From Echinometra lucunter (taxonomy: Eukaryota > Echinodermata > Echinoidea > Camarodonta > Echinometridae), in NCBI GenBank assembly GCA_029962745.1, contig CM057152.1:19417192-19481191 (forward strand): a DNA stretch of 64,000 bases. Reading direction: 5' to 3'. A program made the position numbers and the translations under genes. Numbering within the stretch: position 1 is the stretch's first letter; each line of letters begins with the position of its first letter. Of the stretch, positions 11,110-23,090 are shown piece by piece. A model generated the notes under the pieces. It was not told the origin of the DNA. It made no database searches and was given only the letters and a program-made list of their open reading frames with translations.

Positions 11110-12859
11110 AAGATATCTGTGTAGTTGATTGAAGGTGTACCTGCACATCTTTCTAGGCCTTCCAGGCCCTCTAGTCAGAATTACAAGGCAACCATGTAAG
11201 AAATACCCAGCTTACAGGAAAAGCCCATGTAATTCAGCTAATTGCTTAACCAATATCTTCAAAACACAGTCTAGCATAAGGTTTTATTTTACTCCTTAAT
11301 TCATTCCATCTGTTCCATCTTTCTCTGTTACAAAAAAACAAACAAAAAACTTAATACAGTATAAGTTTCAAAGGATTCTTTACAAGTACATTTAAGCCTA
11401 CTTTTCAAACAACAACAAATAACATCTGAATTGGCAGCCTTCACACAAAAACCAGATGAATACATGTACATCTAAATTTAGTGTTAATTGACAGTCTACT
11501 CATCAATGTACAAATATCTGAAGTTTTCTTTACTGGAATTTTAGAGGGACACTATTTTTTTCTAATTCCAACAAAAACCTACTGTATAAACAAAACAATG
11601 TTTCATGCTTTAATGTTAAAAATGCAAGCAAAATTAAACAGATGACATGGGTTTTTTTTTCAAAGAACAAAGCATAAAATGAAACTCTGATTGAAGCATA
11701 ACAATGAAACATAAATGGAAAAGCTTATCAACATCTTGCAGCTTTAACTTTCAAAGACCCACTTTCACAATCTTTTTTTTTTTAATGTAGATGTTTATTC
11801 TGCCATCTCTTTTTTCATGAAGAATGGTTGTAATAAAAACTAGAATGGCTACAGGAGTGATTACGTTCACAAGTCCGTCCCTAGACATACAGTTTACTTG
11901 TGGTGTTTAAACCTTAAGTGGTTTCAGGTCATCGGGACATACTCATAGTTTTCAAAATTAAAGTTTTACAGTTTCAAATCTCTGATTAGTTGTGGTTTTG
12001 GTCTAATATGAACCCTCATCACTGTATAGCTGTTTAAAACCTCAATGTTTCGCTAACTTTAAAGTTTCAAAACTATGATACCCCATGCAAACGTTATTTT
12101 CAATAAAGCTAATGAAATCCCCTGCTCTGTTAAAGCTTCAAGGCTGAGAATACAAATAGTTTCATTAATAATAAACAACAGGAAGTATTATTCAAGATTT
12201 TTTCTGAAAATCCCTACAGGAAATCACTTTCTAAGACACTTCCAAAAGTGTTTTTTAATATTTTGTTGAAATAATCCCACTGATAATTGGATTGATATGA
12301 TACATCCCAGGCACCTTTGGACGTTCAGTCCGTTTCCGTTCTGATCTGTTTTTCCTTATTTTATCTGATTTTATCTGATTTTATCTGATTCTTGCTTGTA
12401 GGTTCTTCCCCAAAGGAAGTAAAAGATTGGTAACTGATCACTTGGGTAGAGTTTTTGAGGGAAATACTGAAAATACTTTCAGGTGTTTGGGGCAAGCACT
12501 GTTCTATTGTGGGGATTTAATAAAAGTAATGATAATGATTTCTTGTATAAGCTTATGGCTGTAACACTTGGCACTCCTGGCGCTCAAGTACGACGGTTGA
12601 TCCAATTGTTTGATTAATATGGGCAAAGAGAGGCTGTCAAACACCTCCCGATAATTTTGTCGTTGCTGCTGCTGCTTAAAATGATTCATGGCTGTGTCTG
12701 GTAATATAATGCAGCAGAGCGTGACCAAAAAAAAGCAATCTAAAAATACAATCTAATTTCTTTACATCAGTGTAGAAATTTCAGAGTGGTAAAATCAAAA
12801 TCTCTTGAAATAAGCAATAGTGATTTAAAAAACAAACTTATTTAGTACCTCTGTTTGAT

Positions 12860-13080
12860 TTAAGGATTCAGCCAGTGAGATGTTATTTTCCCAGTATCTG
12901 GGATTCCAGACGACTGGTTACACACATTTGGATAACCAGGCCCCAAAAAGACCCACGAGCAGTAGGCTTATTGAATTAGCGGTGAGCCAGTCGCCAACGC
13001 AATGGATTAAGTGGATTACAACACGGCCCACTTCAATTCCCATTAAAAGGTTGTCCAGAAGTAATTGACAATCACGATTG
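12860..13080. promoter_or_regulatory. base-balanced island with homeobox-like words; possible enhancer
   Basis: Higher-complexity sequence with AGTAATTGAC, GGATTAAG and CACGATTGTTC words. The 62-codon plus-strand frame across it has no recognisable family. The regulatory role is inferred from composition alone. Confidence 0.2.
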
Positions 13081-14045
13081 TTCATGATCCTCTGTAACAG
13101 GTTTACCCATGAATAAAAGCAATTACCAGTTTTAAAAAAATATCTTATTTACTTCAAAATGCACTCAAGGTTCACAAAAAATGGTAGAGTAAATACAGCT
13201 CGAGATATCATTTTGTTAGAACCCATCATGGATTTATTCCTGGTTTTCTTGTAACCTATAGATTAATCTCACAGTAGCTTCACTTGTTTATGAGAGATAT
13301 GGTACCTACATGTACAAATCCTCTTCTCCATTTTTTAATTTACCAGAAAGACTATGCTGACACAAAGTGTATTTAAGGCATACATGTATATGCACAGGGT
13401 TCCGAGCATTGGATAGAAAACAAAAGTCCCTAATTTTTTTATCAGTGGAGTTTCCAAATTCCAGGATCATATTTCAACCTCTTTCCACTCTCCAGTTTCA
13501 AACATCTTCATTCGGTGGATAAGCTGATCAGACACAAGACAAAAAAGCAAGAGGCCCACTAAATTCTTTGAGAGGTCGATGACATTCCCTGACTTTGCCC
13601 GAATTGAGCGATTATTCTCCACTTCTGGCATATTTCCCAGACTGGAATCTCTTTTCCAGGACTCCCTGATCTCCAAGACTGCATTTTTACCGTTTCTTCC
13701 ATGAATTTTGGCATATTTTTTCCTTGAAAGCACAAGCCCTTACTTTTGTAGCTCTCTCAAAGTACTGAAGGTCATACTCAATTTATACAAATTTAATGTA
13801 CTCGCCTAACTAAAATAGTCTGTGCCAAGTTAAGCCATTACATGTACTATACATTACATGATCATGACAGTCACTCTGGGCTACTCAAATTGCCCTTTTC
13901 GCTGGTGAAGGACTGTCCAGGAAAATATTCCATTAATGCATCTCGAACAGGCTGCAAAGCTTAATGTCTAGTGAACACTTGCTTCCTCTGTTCAAAACCA
14001 ATGTGTTTGGTCAGAATATTCTTTATTCCTCTACTGCACACTGTA

Positions 14046-14474
14046 AAGTCCCCAGTTCTACGGTTTCTAAAATGCAAATTCCAAGTTCTTCAGTGTTTTA
14101 AACTTCAAATTCTGTGTTCTTCGGTGACATGTACAAAACATCTGACAAAGCAATTGTAAATAGTAAAAATCTATAAAAAAAAACAAACGTAAGTTACCCT
14201 AATATAGGCATTATAGTATACAAGCAGACACAACTGAAGCTGCGCCAACACACACTAAACACTGCGAACAGGTTTGATCCAGATTTTCCGCTGACAGACA
14301 GTTTCTTTCATTATTTTTTTGCTTCGGCTTCTTTATGTTTTTCGTTATATTTTTTGTTATTCAAATTTTTGGGGGCCGAAAAAAAAGCGTTCCATGAAAT
14401 TCTGTGAATTCCGTGTTCTTTCCGAATCCCGTGAAATTTTTGCGTTTTTCCGTATCGCGGAAAACTGGGCACTT
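14046..14474 (+). mobile_element. TA-flanked MITE, GAGTCCCCAGTTTTCCG family (copy 1, diverged ends)
   Basis: The inverted ends (AAGTCCCCAGTT and AACTGGGCACTT) are flanked by TA at 14044-14045 and 14475-14476. The interior shares CATGTACRAAACAT, GCGAACAGGTTTGATC and TTCCGTGAA words with the copies at 16963-17374 and 31424-31840. TA target duplication suggests a Tc1/mariner-type mobiliser. There is no coding capacity. Confidence 0.8.
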
Positions 14475-15450
14475 TACTGTAGAGGTTCATACTGCACATA
14501 TAACAAAGAATGTGACTTGAGTATCTCCATTCACATGGCAATTTTAGTCAACATTTTAGAAACTGAAACTTTTAAATGGTAGTCTACTTCACTTGCATTA
14601 ACTTTCATATACCTACAGTATACATGTACATTCATATTCATATTCTATATTGATCATGTTGATTGTATTTTGATATCTCTTGAAATGTATACTTGTCTCT
14701 TACACCAGTATTGTATTCATGTGCAATTCAGTTACTTGTAACTGCGATACATGGAAATGAATCAATGAATACTATTTATCTATCTATCTACATGTATCTA
14801 TCTATCTGTCGACTATTGCTTAAAGATATTGTAAACACATCAACAGGTCTGTAATTATGTAAGAAAGCAATTGAAAGGATCATATTTGAATCCCTTCTCT
14901 CTCTTCTCTCATTATTTTTCTATCTCTCACTATCTCCATCCAACTCCAACCCTTTCCCTTTCTCTTGCCCTTTCACCTAAAGTGAATTTAAAAGAATATT
15001 TAGAACCAAAGGAGATCTACTCCTGTCCATGTACCTAGTAAATTAAACTAATGAAATACAAATAAACATGTCCATTTTACTGCCACTCATCTCAACATAC
15101 TATTACATAAAGTGACGAGCTGAATTATTCTTGTAGGATGCCAGTGCTGGTAACTCTCAGAACCAAGAACGGTTCAGTCTACATCTTGTTTAGTTGGTCT
15201 GTCTGCATACGATCCCTGATCTCAACCGAGACGTGATGTATGGTCACAAATATGATTAAGATCCATGCCATGAAGTCATGTTGCTTTTACCTCATATCCT
15301 CCAATTCTTCACTCAATTTAAAGATACTTCTTGCACCGATGACAAAGGGCCTCTTCGAAGTTCATCCACCAGATTGAGATTCATTGTGGAGAAACATGCT
15401 GCATTAAAGAAAGTCTGCTGCTGATAAATGTATTTCGGAGTATCCTAAGA
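14475..15450. other. no gene seen; small TATC microsatellite
   Basis: TATC repeats lie at about 14776-14812. Around 15130-15200 a TTGTAG acceptor-like site precedes 18 open codons ending in TAG, which is too short to call. The remainder is unique AT-rich sequence. Confidence 0.45.
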
Positions 15451-16226
15451 CAGGGATGGTAAACCTGGTCGAGACTGCAAATGACGAAAAGCGCGTTCAT
15501 ACTAACCAAAGTGGTTTGGCAGAATGAACTAAGTTTGTACTTCTAACTTCAAACTTTGGGTAACAGCATATTAGGAATTCACAGAGGTGTGCATTTGAGT
15601 TGTTATTGACAATGTACATGTCAGGGATGGTAAATCTGGTCGAAACGGCAAATGACAAAAAGCATGTTCATACTAACCAAAGTGGTTTGGCAGACTGAGC
15701 TAAGTTTGTACTTCTAACTTCAAATCGAGTTTGAATTTAAATTCATGAAGGTTCAAACTTTGGGCAACAGCATATTAGGAATTCACAGAGGTGTGCATTT
15801 GAGTTGTTATTGACAATGTACATGTCAGGGATGGTAAACCTGGTCGAGACGGCAAATGACAAAAAGCATGTTCATACTAACCAAAGTGGTTTGGCAGAAT
15901 GAGCTAAGTTTGTACTTCTATCTTCAAATCTAGTCTGAATTTAAATTCGTGAGGGTTCAAACACTGGGCAATAGCATATTAGGAATTCACAGAGATGTGC
16001 ATTTGAGTTGTTATCTACAATGTACATGAGCATGAAGAAACAGGGTATTCTGCATCGGCTAGCATGTTCCACTTGCTTTTTAGCAGTTAAAATGTACTTT
16101 CTTCTAACTTGTTTTTTTTTTAAATCTTAAATTCAGTTTAAATCTACAATTCATGAAGGTTCAGACATTGTGCATTTACACGTTAGAAAGTCACTAAGGT
16201 GTGAATTTGGTTATCTACATATAAAT
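15451..16226 (+). repeat. diverged tandem array, units of about 171-204 bp
   Basis: Units starting CAGGGATGGTAAA begin at 15451, 15622 and 15826. Each carries ACCAAAGTGGTTTGGCAGA and ATTAGGAATTCACAGAG. The first unit lacks a roughly 33-bp segment present in the second and third, which explains the 171 versus 204 spacing. A fourth unit (about 16030-16226) is much more diverged but keeps TTCATGAAGGTTCA. No long reading frame runs through the units, so it is a minisatellite rather than a coding repeat. Confidence 0.85.
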
Positions 16227-16589
16227 GAACTCTGCGTTGTAGCGTGTATTCATACGAGCATTATTAACTAGCTTATTGCACATGGTTTTCATAAGACCCT
16301 ATTTGGCTTTGATTAGAATGCTGTTCGTCAAGATATGAGCAACAAGCGCACAGACAAGGAAAAGGGCAAAACCACAGGAAAGATTATCCTCTCAGAAATG
16401 ACATCTGAAAGAGCTCTTGATACAAATGTATGCTTCAACTGTAAGGAGCAGTTAAGGAAAAGATGTGCTCTTAATTTTGCCTTGAAATGTATCTATTGTG
16501 GGGATTTCCTTATTTCTAAGGGAATTTTTCCACTGTAAAACAGCACACATGTGTATCATGTCTTCTAAGGTAATATTTGCTTTAATTGC

Positions 16590-16900
16590 TGGGATTTGCA
16601 CAGAAGAGTATCTTTAGAACAACACATGTTATGAGTACATTCTGTGAGATTTGAAAAGTAATAGTTCTGCAATATGCATGTAACTAGGGATTGACTTATT
16701 AATGCCTTATACATCATCGGCAGGACCTTCAATATTTCTTGGCAAACTGGTAGCCAATGCAGATCTCTAAATACAGGACTGTGATCCATGAGAATCTGGA
16801 GCTACTATAAATCAGCTTTGCACAGGTGTTTTTGGCCCACTGCAGTCGCTTAACTTGAGAATCAAGGAATGAGTCCACACAACAACCTTTTACAGTAATC
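16590..16900 (-). mobile_element. CR1/L2-like LINE fragment (end of reverse transcriptase)
   Basis: The minus strand encodes DHSPVFRDLHWLPVCQ, then a segment ending in KVLPMMYKALISQS. This fits the end of the reverse transcriptase domain in CR1/L2-type non-LTR elements, where an I-T-P-V-L-x-x-LHWLPV block is followed by K-x-L-x-x-x-Y-K-A-L. Just upstream a second frame gives LQWAKNTCAKLIY, matching the usual LQ-x-x-QN-x-x-A-R-L-I block, so a frameshift separates the two. The fragment is short, frameshifted and surely inactive. Confidence 0.75.
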
Positions 16901-16962
16901 TATCAAACTTACTAGCACTAAACAATTGTTCATGCTAATTTCACTTACATGTATGTAGATTA

Positions 16963-17374
16963 GAGTCCCCAGTTTTCCGTTTTCTAAAATGCAAACTCCA
17001 TGTTCTTCGGTGTTCTAAACTTAAAATTCTGTGTTCTTTGGGGACATGTACGAAACATATGATAAAACAATTATAAATAGTGGAAATCTTAGAAAAACGC
17101 AAGTTTCTTTAATATATTCGCTCTGTAGTATGCAGATCAAGCTTGGCGAACACATGCTAAATAGTGCGAACAGGTTTGATCAGCAAATTTTCCACTGATG
17201 CACGATTTTGCTTTATTGGATTTTGCTTTGATTTTCATGATTTTCACTCGATTCTTCGTAATTCAGATTTTTTAACCTGAAAATCGCATTTTCCGTGAAA
17301 TCCCGTGAATTTCGTGTTCTTCTCGAATTCCGTGAAAATTTTCTGTTTTCCGTATCACGGAAAACTGGGGACTC
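16963..17374 (+). mobile_element. TA-flanked MITE, GAGTCCCCAGTTTTCCG family (copy 2)
   Basis: The 17-bp inverted ends GAGTCCCCAGTTTTCCG are flanked by TA on both sides. The right part is dense in CCGTGAA and TTCGTGTTCTTC words. Non-autonomous, 412 bp. Confidence 0.9.
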
Positions 17375-17599
17375 TAATGTAGATGTACGATGGTCTTTAA
17401 AAGTGCATTATATGTCACAGGATTTAATTCTAATCTAATGAATGTTCTTATTTGAAATAAAGCCATACATCAATCACCTTTTGGAGATGGTTATACACAA
17501 AATCACATTCTATCTCTATAACAACATTCCAAAGAGTTTTTTTTTTTCCTTTTCAGGCCCATTCGGATATCTAGCAGCAAACCCATGAGGAAAACCTCA

Positions 17600-17670
17600 G
17601 CTGCCTGCTGAGAACAAGAACTCATATCTCTTTTATAGGAGTAAATGCCCTTCTGGCCCTAAACAGAAGA
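17600..17670. repeat. degenerate copy of the recurrent hairpin
   Basis: The 3' arm GTAAATGCCCTTCTGGCCCT and the downstream AGAAGATATCTGTGTA match the copy at 11025-11109. The 5' arm is eroded, so pairing is weak. Confidence 0.5.
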
Positions 17671-17780
17671 TATCTGTGTATTTGATTCTAGGTGTTTCAT
17701 AAGATGCTTTTTCCTTGGTGTTTTTCCCCCTAATAGGCTCATATACCATTCATTTATGCACTAAAAAAAATGGGTTTTAA

Positions 17781-18343
17781 AGGGAAAGCCAACCTCAGAA
17801 GTTTCACTGTTTCAATAAAAGGGGTTAAATTTGAACAGCATTTTCAAAAAGAAATGAGCAAAATCAGTCAAAGAATAAGAAACTTAAACTCATTTACATT
17901 TTCTAGTAAATTACTCTCCGCTCTGCAAATTGGCAACAATGATGACATCATATGCGAGCAGCTCTCCATTCACTCTGTACATGAAATTTCACATTTTCTC
18001 AATTTTCTTGGAAGTTACACATTTTCTGATCCCCATGGTGAATGTATGTTCAGAAGAATTGCTTTTTACATAACATACTTTGACAATGGGGTGAGTAAAT
18101 GTGTAACTTCCAAGAAAAACTTGAGAAAATGTGAAATTTCATGTACAAAGTGAATGGAAAGCTGCTTGCATATGATGTCATCAGTGTTGCCAATTTGCAG
18201 AGCCGAGAGTAATTTACTAGAAAATGTAAATGAGTGTAATTTTCTAATTCTTTGACCAATTTTTCTCATTTCTTTTTATAAATGCTGTTCAAATTTAACT
18301 CCTTTTATTGAAACAGTGAAACTTCTGGGGGTGGACTATGCCT
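17781..18343. mobile_element. palindromic piggyBac-like element (copy 1)
   Basis: A TTAA at 17777-17780 precedes AGGGAAAGCC; the right end is inverted and followed by TTAC, a mutated TTAA. The 563-bp element is a near-palindrome: each half carries the same roughly 270-bp sequence (TGATGACATCATATGC, ACTCATTTACATTTTCTAGT) in opposite orientation. TTAA flanks are the hallmark of piggyBac insertions. Its reading frames on both strands are by-products of the repeat. Other copies lie at 35785-36099, 50291-50847 and 59198-59753. Confidence 0.85.
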
Positions 18344-19473
18344 TTACATTGTAAGTGAAAGGAGAAAGAGAAAAATAACCCTTTCGCTGATGGTGGGGGG
18401 GGGGGGGGGGTTAAAGCAGGGCTGGAATATCATCTGAATACAGCACTTCTCCCGAAGTGGATCACCAAGATTATACTCCATTCTTTGTCCCAGCTGAACT
18501 GAGCTTGAAACAGTATCTCCAGAGGAGCCAGTGTCTTTGCCCAATATTGATATTTATTACATGAACAACCAGAAGACACTACAAGCCCTCCAGGATGAAG
18601 ATTGACTGTGACATCCTATCCCACAATGCAGTACTGATGGTAAAAGAAAAATACTAAAGGCAAAAATCCTTTGGGACGAAACAGCTTCATCTCAATCAAA
18701 AGGGTAGCAACATTCAGGTTACATGCGTGAACTCATAATATTATTAGAGTTATATGTATACTATAATTGCTAATGTACAATGTAGATCACGGATTTATTG
18801 TGGGCTATCTAGCCTGCCCCCACACTTTGTATGTGTATAGCAAATGTGTAACGCACTGTAGGGAAAAGAGTACTATTCAATTCATAGTCACATGTGTTAA
18901 AAATAACCCTTCCTTTTCTCTTCTTCAGTTGTTATCTGGGCTTGGGGAAGGGTTTGACATAAAACCTTTTAATATACAGCATGCAAGTAGGTGAATGGCA
19001 AGGTGTCTGTCTAGAGATACTGATTGCTTCTTGAATTTACAATGGTCTTAAAATGCTAAACACAGTGTGGTCTGTCAACTCATGTTGCTGATTCAAACCA
19101 TTATCTATCATGCTCTAAATAATCCATTTTCAATATATAGTCAAGACTAACAACAGAAATAAAAAAAAATAAGGATGCAATGTTAACTACTTTTCAGGAA
19201 ATATGGAGATTGTGAGAAGTGAATTTTGGCAATACTAATGAAGATGTGAGGAAATGTTTGTTTTATTAAAATGGTACATGTAAGTGATTTTGCTTCTGGT
19301 GGTTGTTTAAAGTTTAACTCAGCCCCGGTTAATACCACGTAGTATTTTCCCTAAATGAGATAAATTTACACGCAACACTACCTTAGAAGAACGATAGTGC
19401 TCTTAACATCATAGATGAAAAACAGGAGGGATACAGGACAGTCATATCTCTGTTGTCTGCAAGTGTCTGTTTA

Positions 19474-19505
19474 GCATTGTCCCTTATATGATTACGGGAC
19501 AATGC
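19474..19505. repeat. perfect 10-bp stem-loop
   Basis: GCATTGTCCC and GGGACAATGC are perfect reverse complements around a 12-nt loop. No role is evident. Confidence 0.6.
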
Positions 19506-19549
19506 ACTTTATAATAGATATTGACAATGATGAAAAATGCAACATTCTG

Positions 19550-20330
19550 CTCTATGAAATAAGATGACTTCTGACTGACATTGCACTTCTGGATCCATAC
19601 CGCAGATAGTGCGTGTAATATCTTGGAAGGGACAAACCGGAAGGAGTCAGCACATAATCTAAACAGAAACCTGCAGACAACAACAACAACAGAAGAGACG
19701 ACTCCTGAAAAGTTAATTGAAAAAGGACACAGTTTTCAGAAGGGCTCTCTTTTATGAAAAATAGATCAGCCAAGTTGAGCATCATCTAATTGCCAGAGGC
19801 AGGCTGTTTGCACACAATTTTGCAACACCACTGAAGCTGTGAGAAATTAGAGTGAAGTGCTGGAGTGCACCACTCTCCCGCCACCACTACCAGGCGTAAT
19901 ACGTTAGATAAATTTGCTCTGGAAACCAATTTAGGACGATGCAATGCCTAGGAGAGGTTTTCACCCATTCAACACTACCTCTAATATGCAACAGACGCAC
20001 TGGTAACAGAGGCAATTGCTGAAGAACATCACCTTCAATAAGTTCCGACAGTAGCTATGGCAAAGTAGGCAGGCCACTATAAATGGTTACGATTGTCAGA
20101 CGGGGAGAGACTTCCGCAGAGCTAGGAGCAAAGCGAGAAGTGCCGTCTCTTTCGGATATATTTTGGGAAGGTTGCAACGCTTGGTGAGATCTTTCGTCAG
20201 GAGCGGGGATCATTACTGGTTGCGACGATTGATGGCAGTGCTATCTGATCAAATAGGGGGATGCATTGCAGGGGGCTATCTTCAAGAGAATGGGATGAAC
20301 TCTCCCTGAAGATGTGAAATGAGAACTCTG
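19550..20330. promoter_or_regulatory. complex unique island; possible regulatory DNA
   Basis: Base-balanced sequence without repeats, clearly different from the AT-rich flanks, and with no long frame. It could be conserved non-coding DNA, but nothing in the sequence proves this. Confidence 0.2.
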
Positions 20331-21703
20331 ATTTGATGTCAGATTACCAGAGACAGGAGTTTACTACATGTACCATAACCAGGACTCGCTCTTGTTTCCT
20401 TGTTCCTAGAAAATCAATTTCCTGTGCATATACTTTATCAGCAACAAATTGCTCCAAATGTAGGTCTGAATAATTTTGATTCCAGCAAAGGAAAAAAGGG
20501 CCAATGGCTTTGAAGAAAGAGTCTTAGACCATGTGCACAACCACATAGACAAAACACACTCTCTCCAATCCCCTGAGCTTGTGTTATCAAACACACGCAG
20601 AGTTCCATGATTCCATCTCATACTGTTTACTTCAAATACTGTTTAGGGCATGACTCTGAAAAGATCATTTTAAAAAAATAGATGTTTGGTTCTGCAAAAT
20701 CGGAAAATAGCAATGAATACAAACATACTTAAGCTTTTGAACATACACTGATCAGAATAAATCGCATTAATGAACAGAATGCCCAAAATTGAAATTAATA
20801 TAGACACAAACAAGAGAACGATACGTGCGAATATAACAAGCTGTGATTGGCTGTCAGGGAAAACAAAAATTCAGGCTTGCTGCCAGCCAGTTTAATATCA
20901 CAGAATGCACAGGTTTATATCTATATATATACTTAATCTTGCGAGAAAAACATGTCTTCTCACAATACATTTCTAAATAGCATCTAGAATTTATGCATCA
21001 GTCTATTCCCAAATACTTTTAAACCCTCAAAAATAAGAAAAATATTAAAATACCTGTATACATCCAAAAGCTTAAAGCAGTGAGGGGATTTTCATGTATC
21101 AATTTATTTCTGCTACTCTGTTCTCCCTACCCCTTAGGACTTTTGAGGCTTGATCTGAAAATGTCATGTTAATCATTGTAGTCATTTGAATCCCTTGATA
21201 CATTTTTTTTCCCCCTCTGTTCACGGAATGACTTGTCATATCTGACATTCAAGAGAGACAGCTGAGATGACAAAAAGCTTCACAAACAACCTTTTTTTTT
21301 CTCCCATCTGCAACACCGGATACTCCTCAAACAAGCTAGGGAGCCATTACTGGTTGCCGTTCTACCCCACAAGCCGATCTAGATCTGTCCTTCTGTCTAT
21401 CTGTATGTTTCCATCTTTTCTGTCTGACTCACTCTGTCTTAGTTCTTTATTTATCTTACATTAGCAACTCACTATCACACTCTTGAGGCAAAGTCTTGCT
21501 CATGCACAAATGTGTACATGTATGCACACAACAAATGTACAATGTATAGTATCAAATGTATCTCTGTATATATGTCATGACATGCACCTCCAACAGGTTT
21601 CACAACTGGATATGAAACAAAATGTTGTCAACCCTTTTTATTACTTCTCTGTCTTGCCTCTCTAATATTCTTTCTCTACTGGAAGTATCACAACAGAATA
21701 TCA

Positions 21704-21880
21704 CAGTTGCGGATCCAGGCGGGGACACATGAGGCACGCGCCCCCTCTATTTTTTGAGAATCATACAATGAACATACATGGTAATGAAGCTTTATCTAAG
21801 AAAATATTCATCTGCACCCCCTGTATTTTCAAACTTGCTGTTTTTGCCCCCTGTATTTCAAAATCCTGGATCCACAACTG
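21704..21880. mobile_element. small hAT-like MITE, CAGTTGYGGATCCAGG ends
   Basis: The inverted ends CAGTTGCGGATCCAGG and CCTGGATCCACAACTG are 177 bp apart overall. CAG ends are typical of hAT elements. Flanking 8-mers do not match exactly, so the target duplication is eroded or the family assignment is uncertain. Internal GCCCCCTSTATTTT words are repeated. Confidence 0.75.
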
Positions 21881-23090
21881 CATCAGCAGTTAATGTTTCT
21901 TTCTCTTAATTTTCTTATTAAAGTGGCACATGTTTCTTCTTTTCATCTTTTTTCATTCCTCTTTGAAAACTCACTGTATCCTAACTTTTATTTTCCTTCT
22001 CTTCTCTCTCATCTGACTTCTCATTAAGTACATCAAGAAGTAACATGATAGAGAGTGGGGGTGACAAAAAATAATGGAGGTACGCGTAAATACACAAAAA
22101 CCTTTTTTTTTCCTCCTAACAAACAAAGTGTATGTAATGTTGAAAGCCGAAGTGTCTATTTAGAATGGCAACAAACCACAGAGCTGCCAGCTGTTTTTCA
22201 ACTCTAAGGGCAAGAAGCTGGCTGTAAACAAAGAGAAAATTGCACATTTCCCGACTGCAGCAAGAGCCCTGTTCTACAGCTGTGAACAAGCATGTGTCTG
22301 TGATCAATACCAGCGTAATGTGAAAACAAATGTAACTTAACCAAACGTAGACCTGTGATAATTAATTTTTAATCCAAAATGGCTCCAAAAGAGTTTTGCT
22401 ATCACATTTCCTCTTCCCGAATTAGAGAGTTTTGGGAATACAAAAAAAAATTCCAACATGCATACCAAATTGCACGCATAAAAAATATAACTTCTTCAAT
22501 AAACAAGCCAAGTTCAATTTTCTATCCAGCTCAAAGTATCCAGCTCAAAACACACGATGATGATCTTAATCATGATCACCATCATCATGTCTTTTCCCTC
22601 TCTTTGTCACTACTGAAAGGATCTCCTCTATTTCTTTTATAAAATATTCCCTTTCTTTCCCATTTGACTGACAAAACAACATTTTAATTTATGGACTCTT
22701 TTCACTTGAATGGGCACTGTCTTTGACTAAAAGTACAATGAAGTAAGAATTTATTCTAAAACATTCATGTCTAGAGCTTGTCTTGATTCATTGAACAAAC
22801 AGATAAGTGCAGATTAAAACCTGTTCATGAGGAATGAGAACCCTGGTAACCATCCATCCATTCACAAACAACCTAACCCTAAGACGACGATATCAGCGCG
22901 ATGTATTCACAAGAGCGCACTCAAGCTGAAATTGTCTTCTGCAGCAACTTTTTTTTATTAGAGAAAACGGAGAAGTGTAGCAATCAAAGAAAAAGCAACA
23001 GAAGTACATGTACATTCAATAATAAAATGAGCAGAAAAATGAGAAGAGTAGAAAATGTCACCAATGTATGCTCAATCCATCACTTTTAGA

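Larger units (their letters stand above)
10250..14045. other. no gene seen; contains hairpins and a possible regulatory island
   Basis: AT-rich sequence. It holds a hairpin copy at 11025-11109, a shorter AGAAGGGC...GCCCTTCT hairpin near 10911-10966, three tandem copies of TTTTATCTGA at about 12358-12390, and a base-balanced segment at 12860-13080. A minus-strand frame at 13467-13733 (88 codons) sits behind CAGGGTTCCGAGC and may be eroded transposon sequence. No exon is supported. Confidence 0.45.
18344..23090. other. no gene seen; mostly unique sequence
   Basis: Contains a G run at about 18396-18410, a perfect 10-bp hairpin at 19474-19505, a complex CpG-containing stretch at 19550-20330, a small hAT-like MITE at 21704-21880, and a pyrimidine-rich part at 21890-22020. 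No exon with good splice signals was found. Confidence 0.45.

Noticed and set aside
15451..16226. Possible CRISPR-like or coding tandem repeat
   Set aside because: The repeats are contiguous 171-204-bp units without spacers in a eukaryotic context, and they contain stops in all frames.
17781..18269. Overlapping 60-130-codon frames on both strands, repeated near 35781-36170, 50549-50797 and 59172-59680
   Set aside because: They translate the arms of the palindromic piggyBac-like MITE. They lack transposase motifs and occur on both strands by symmetry.
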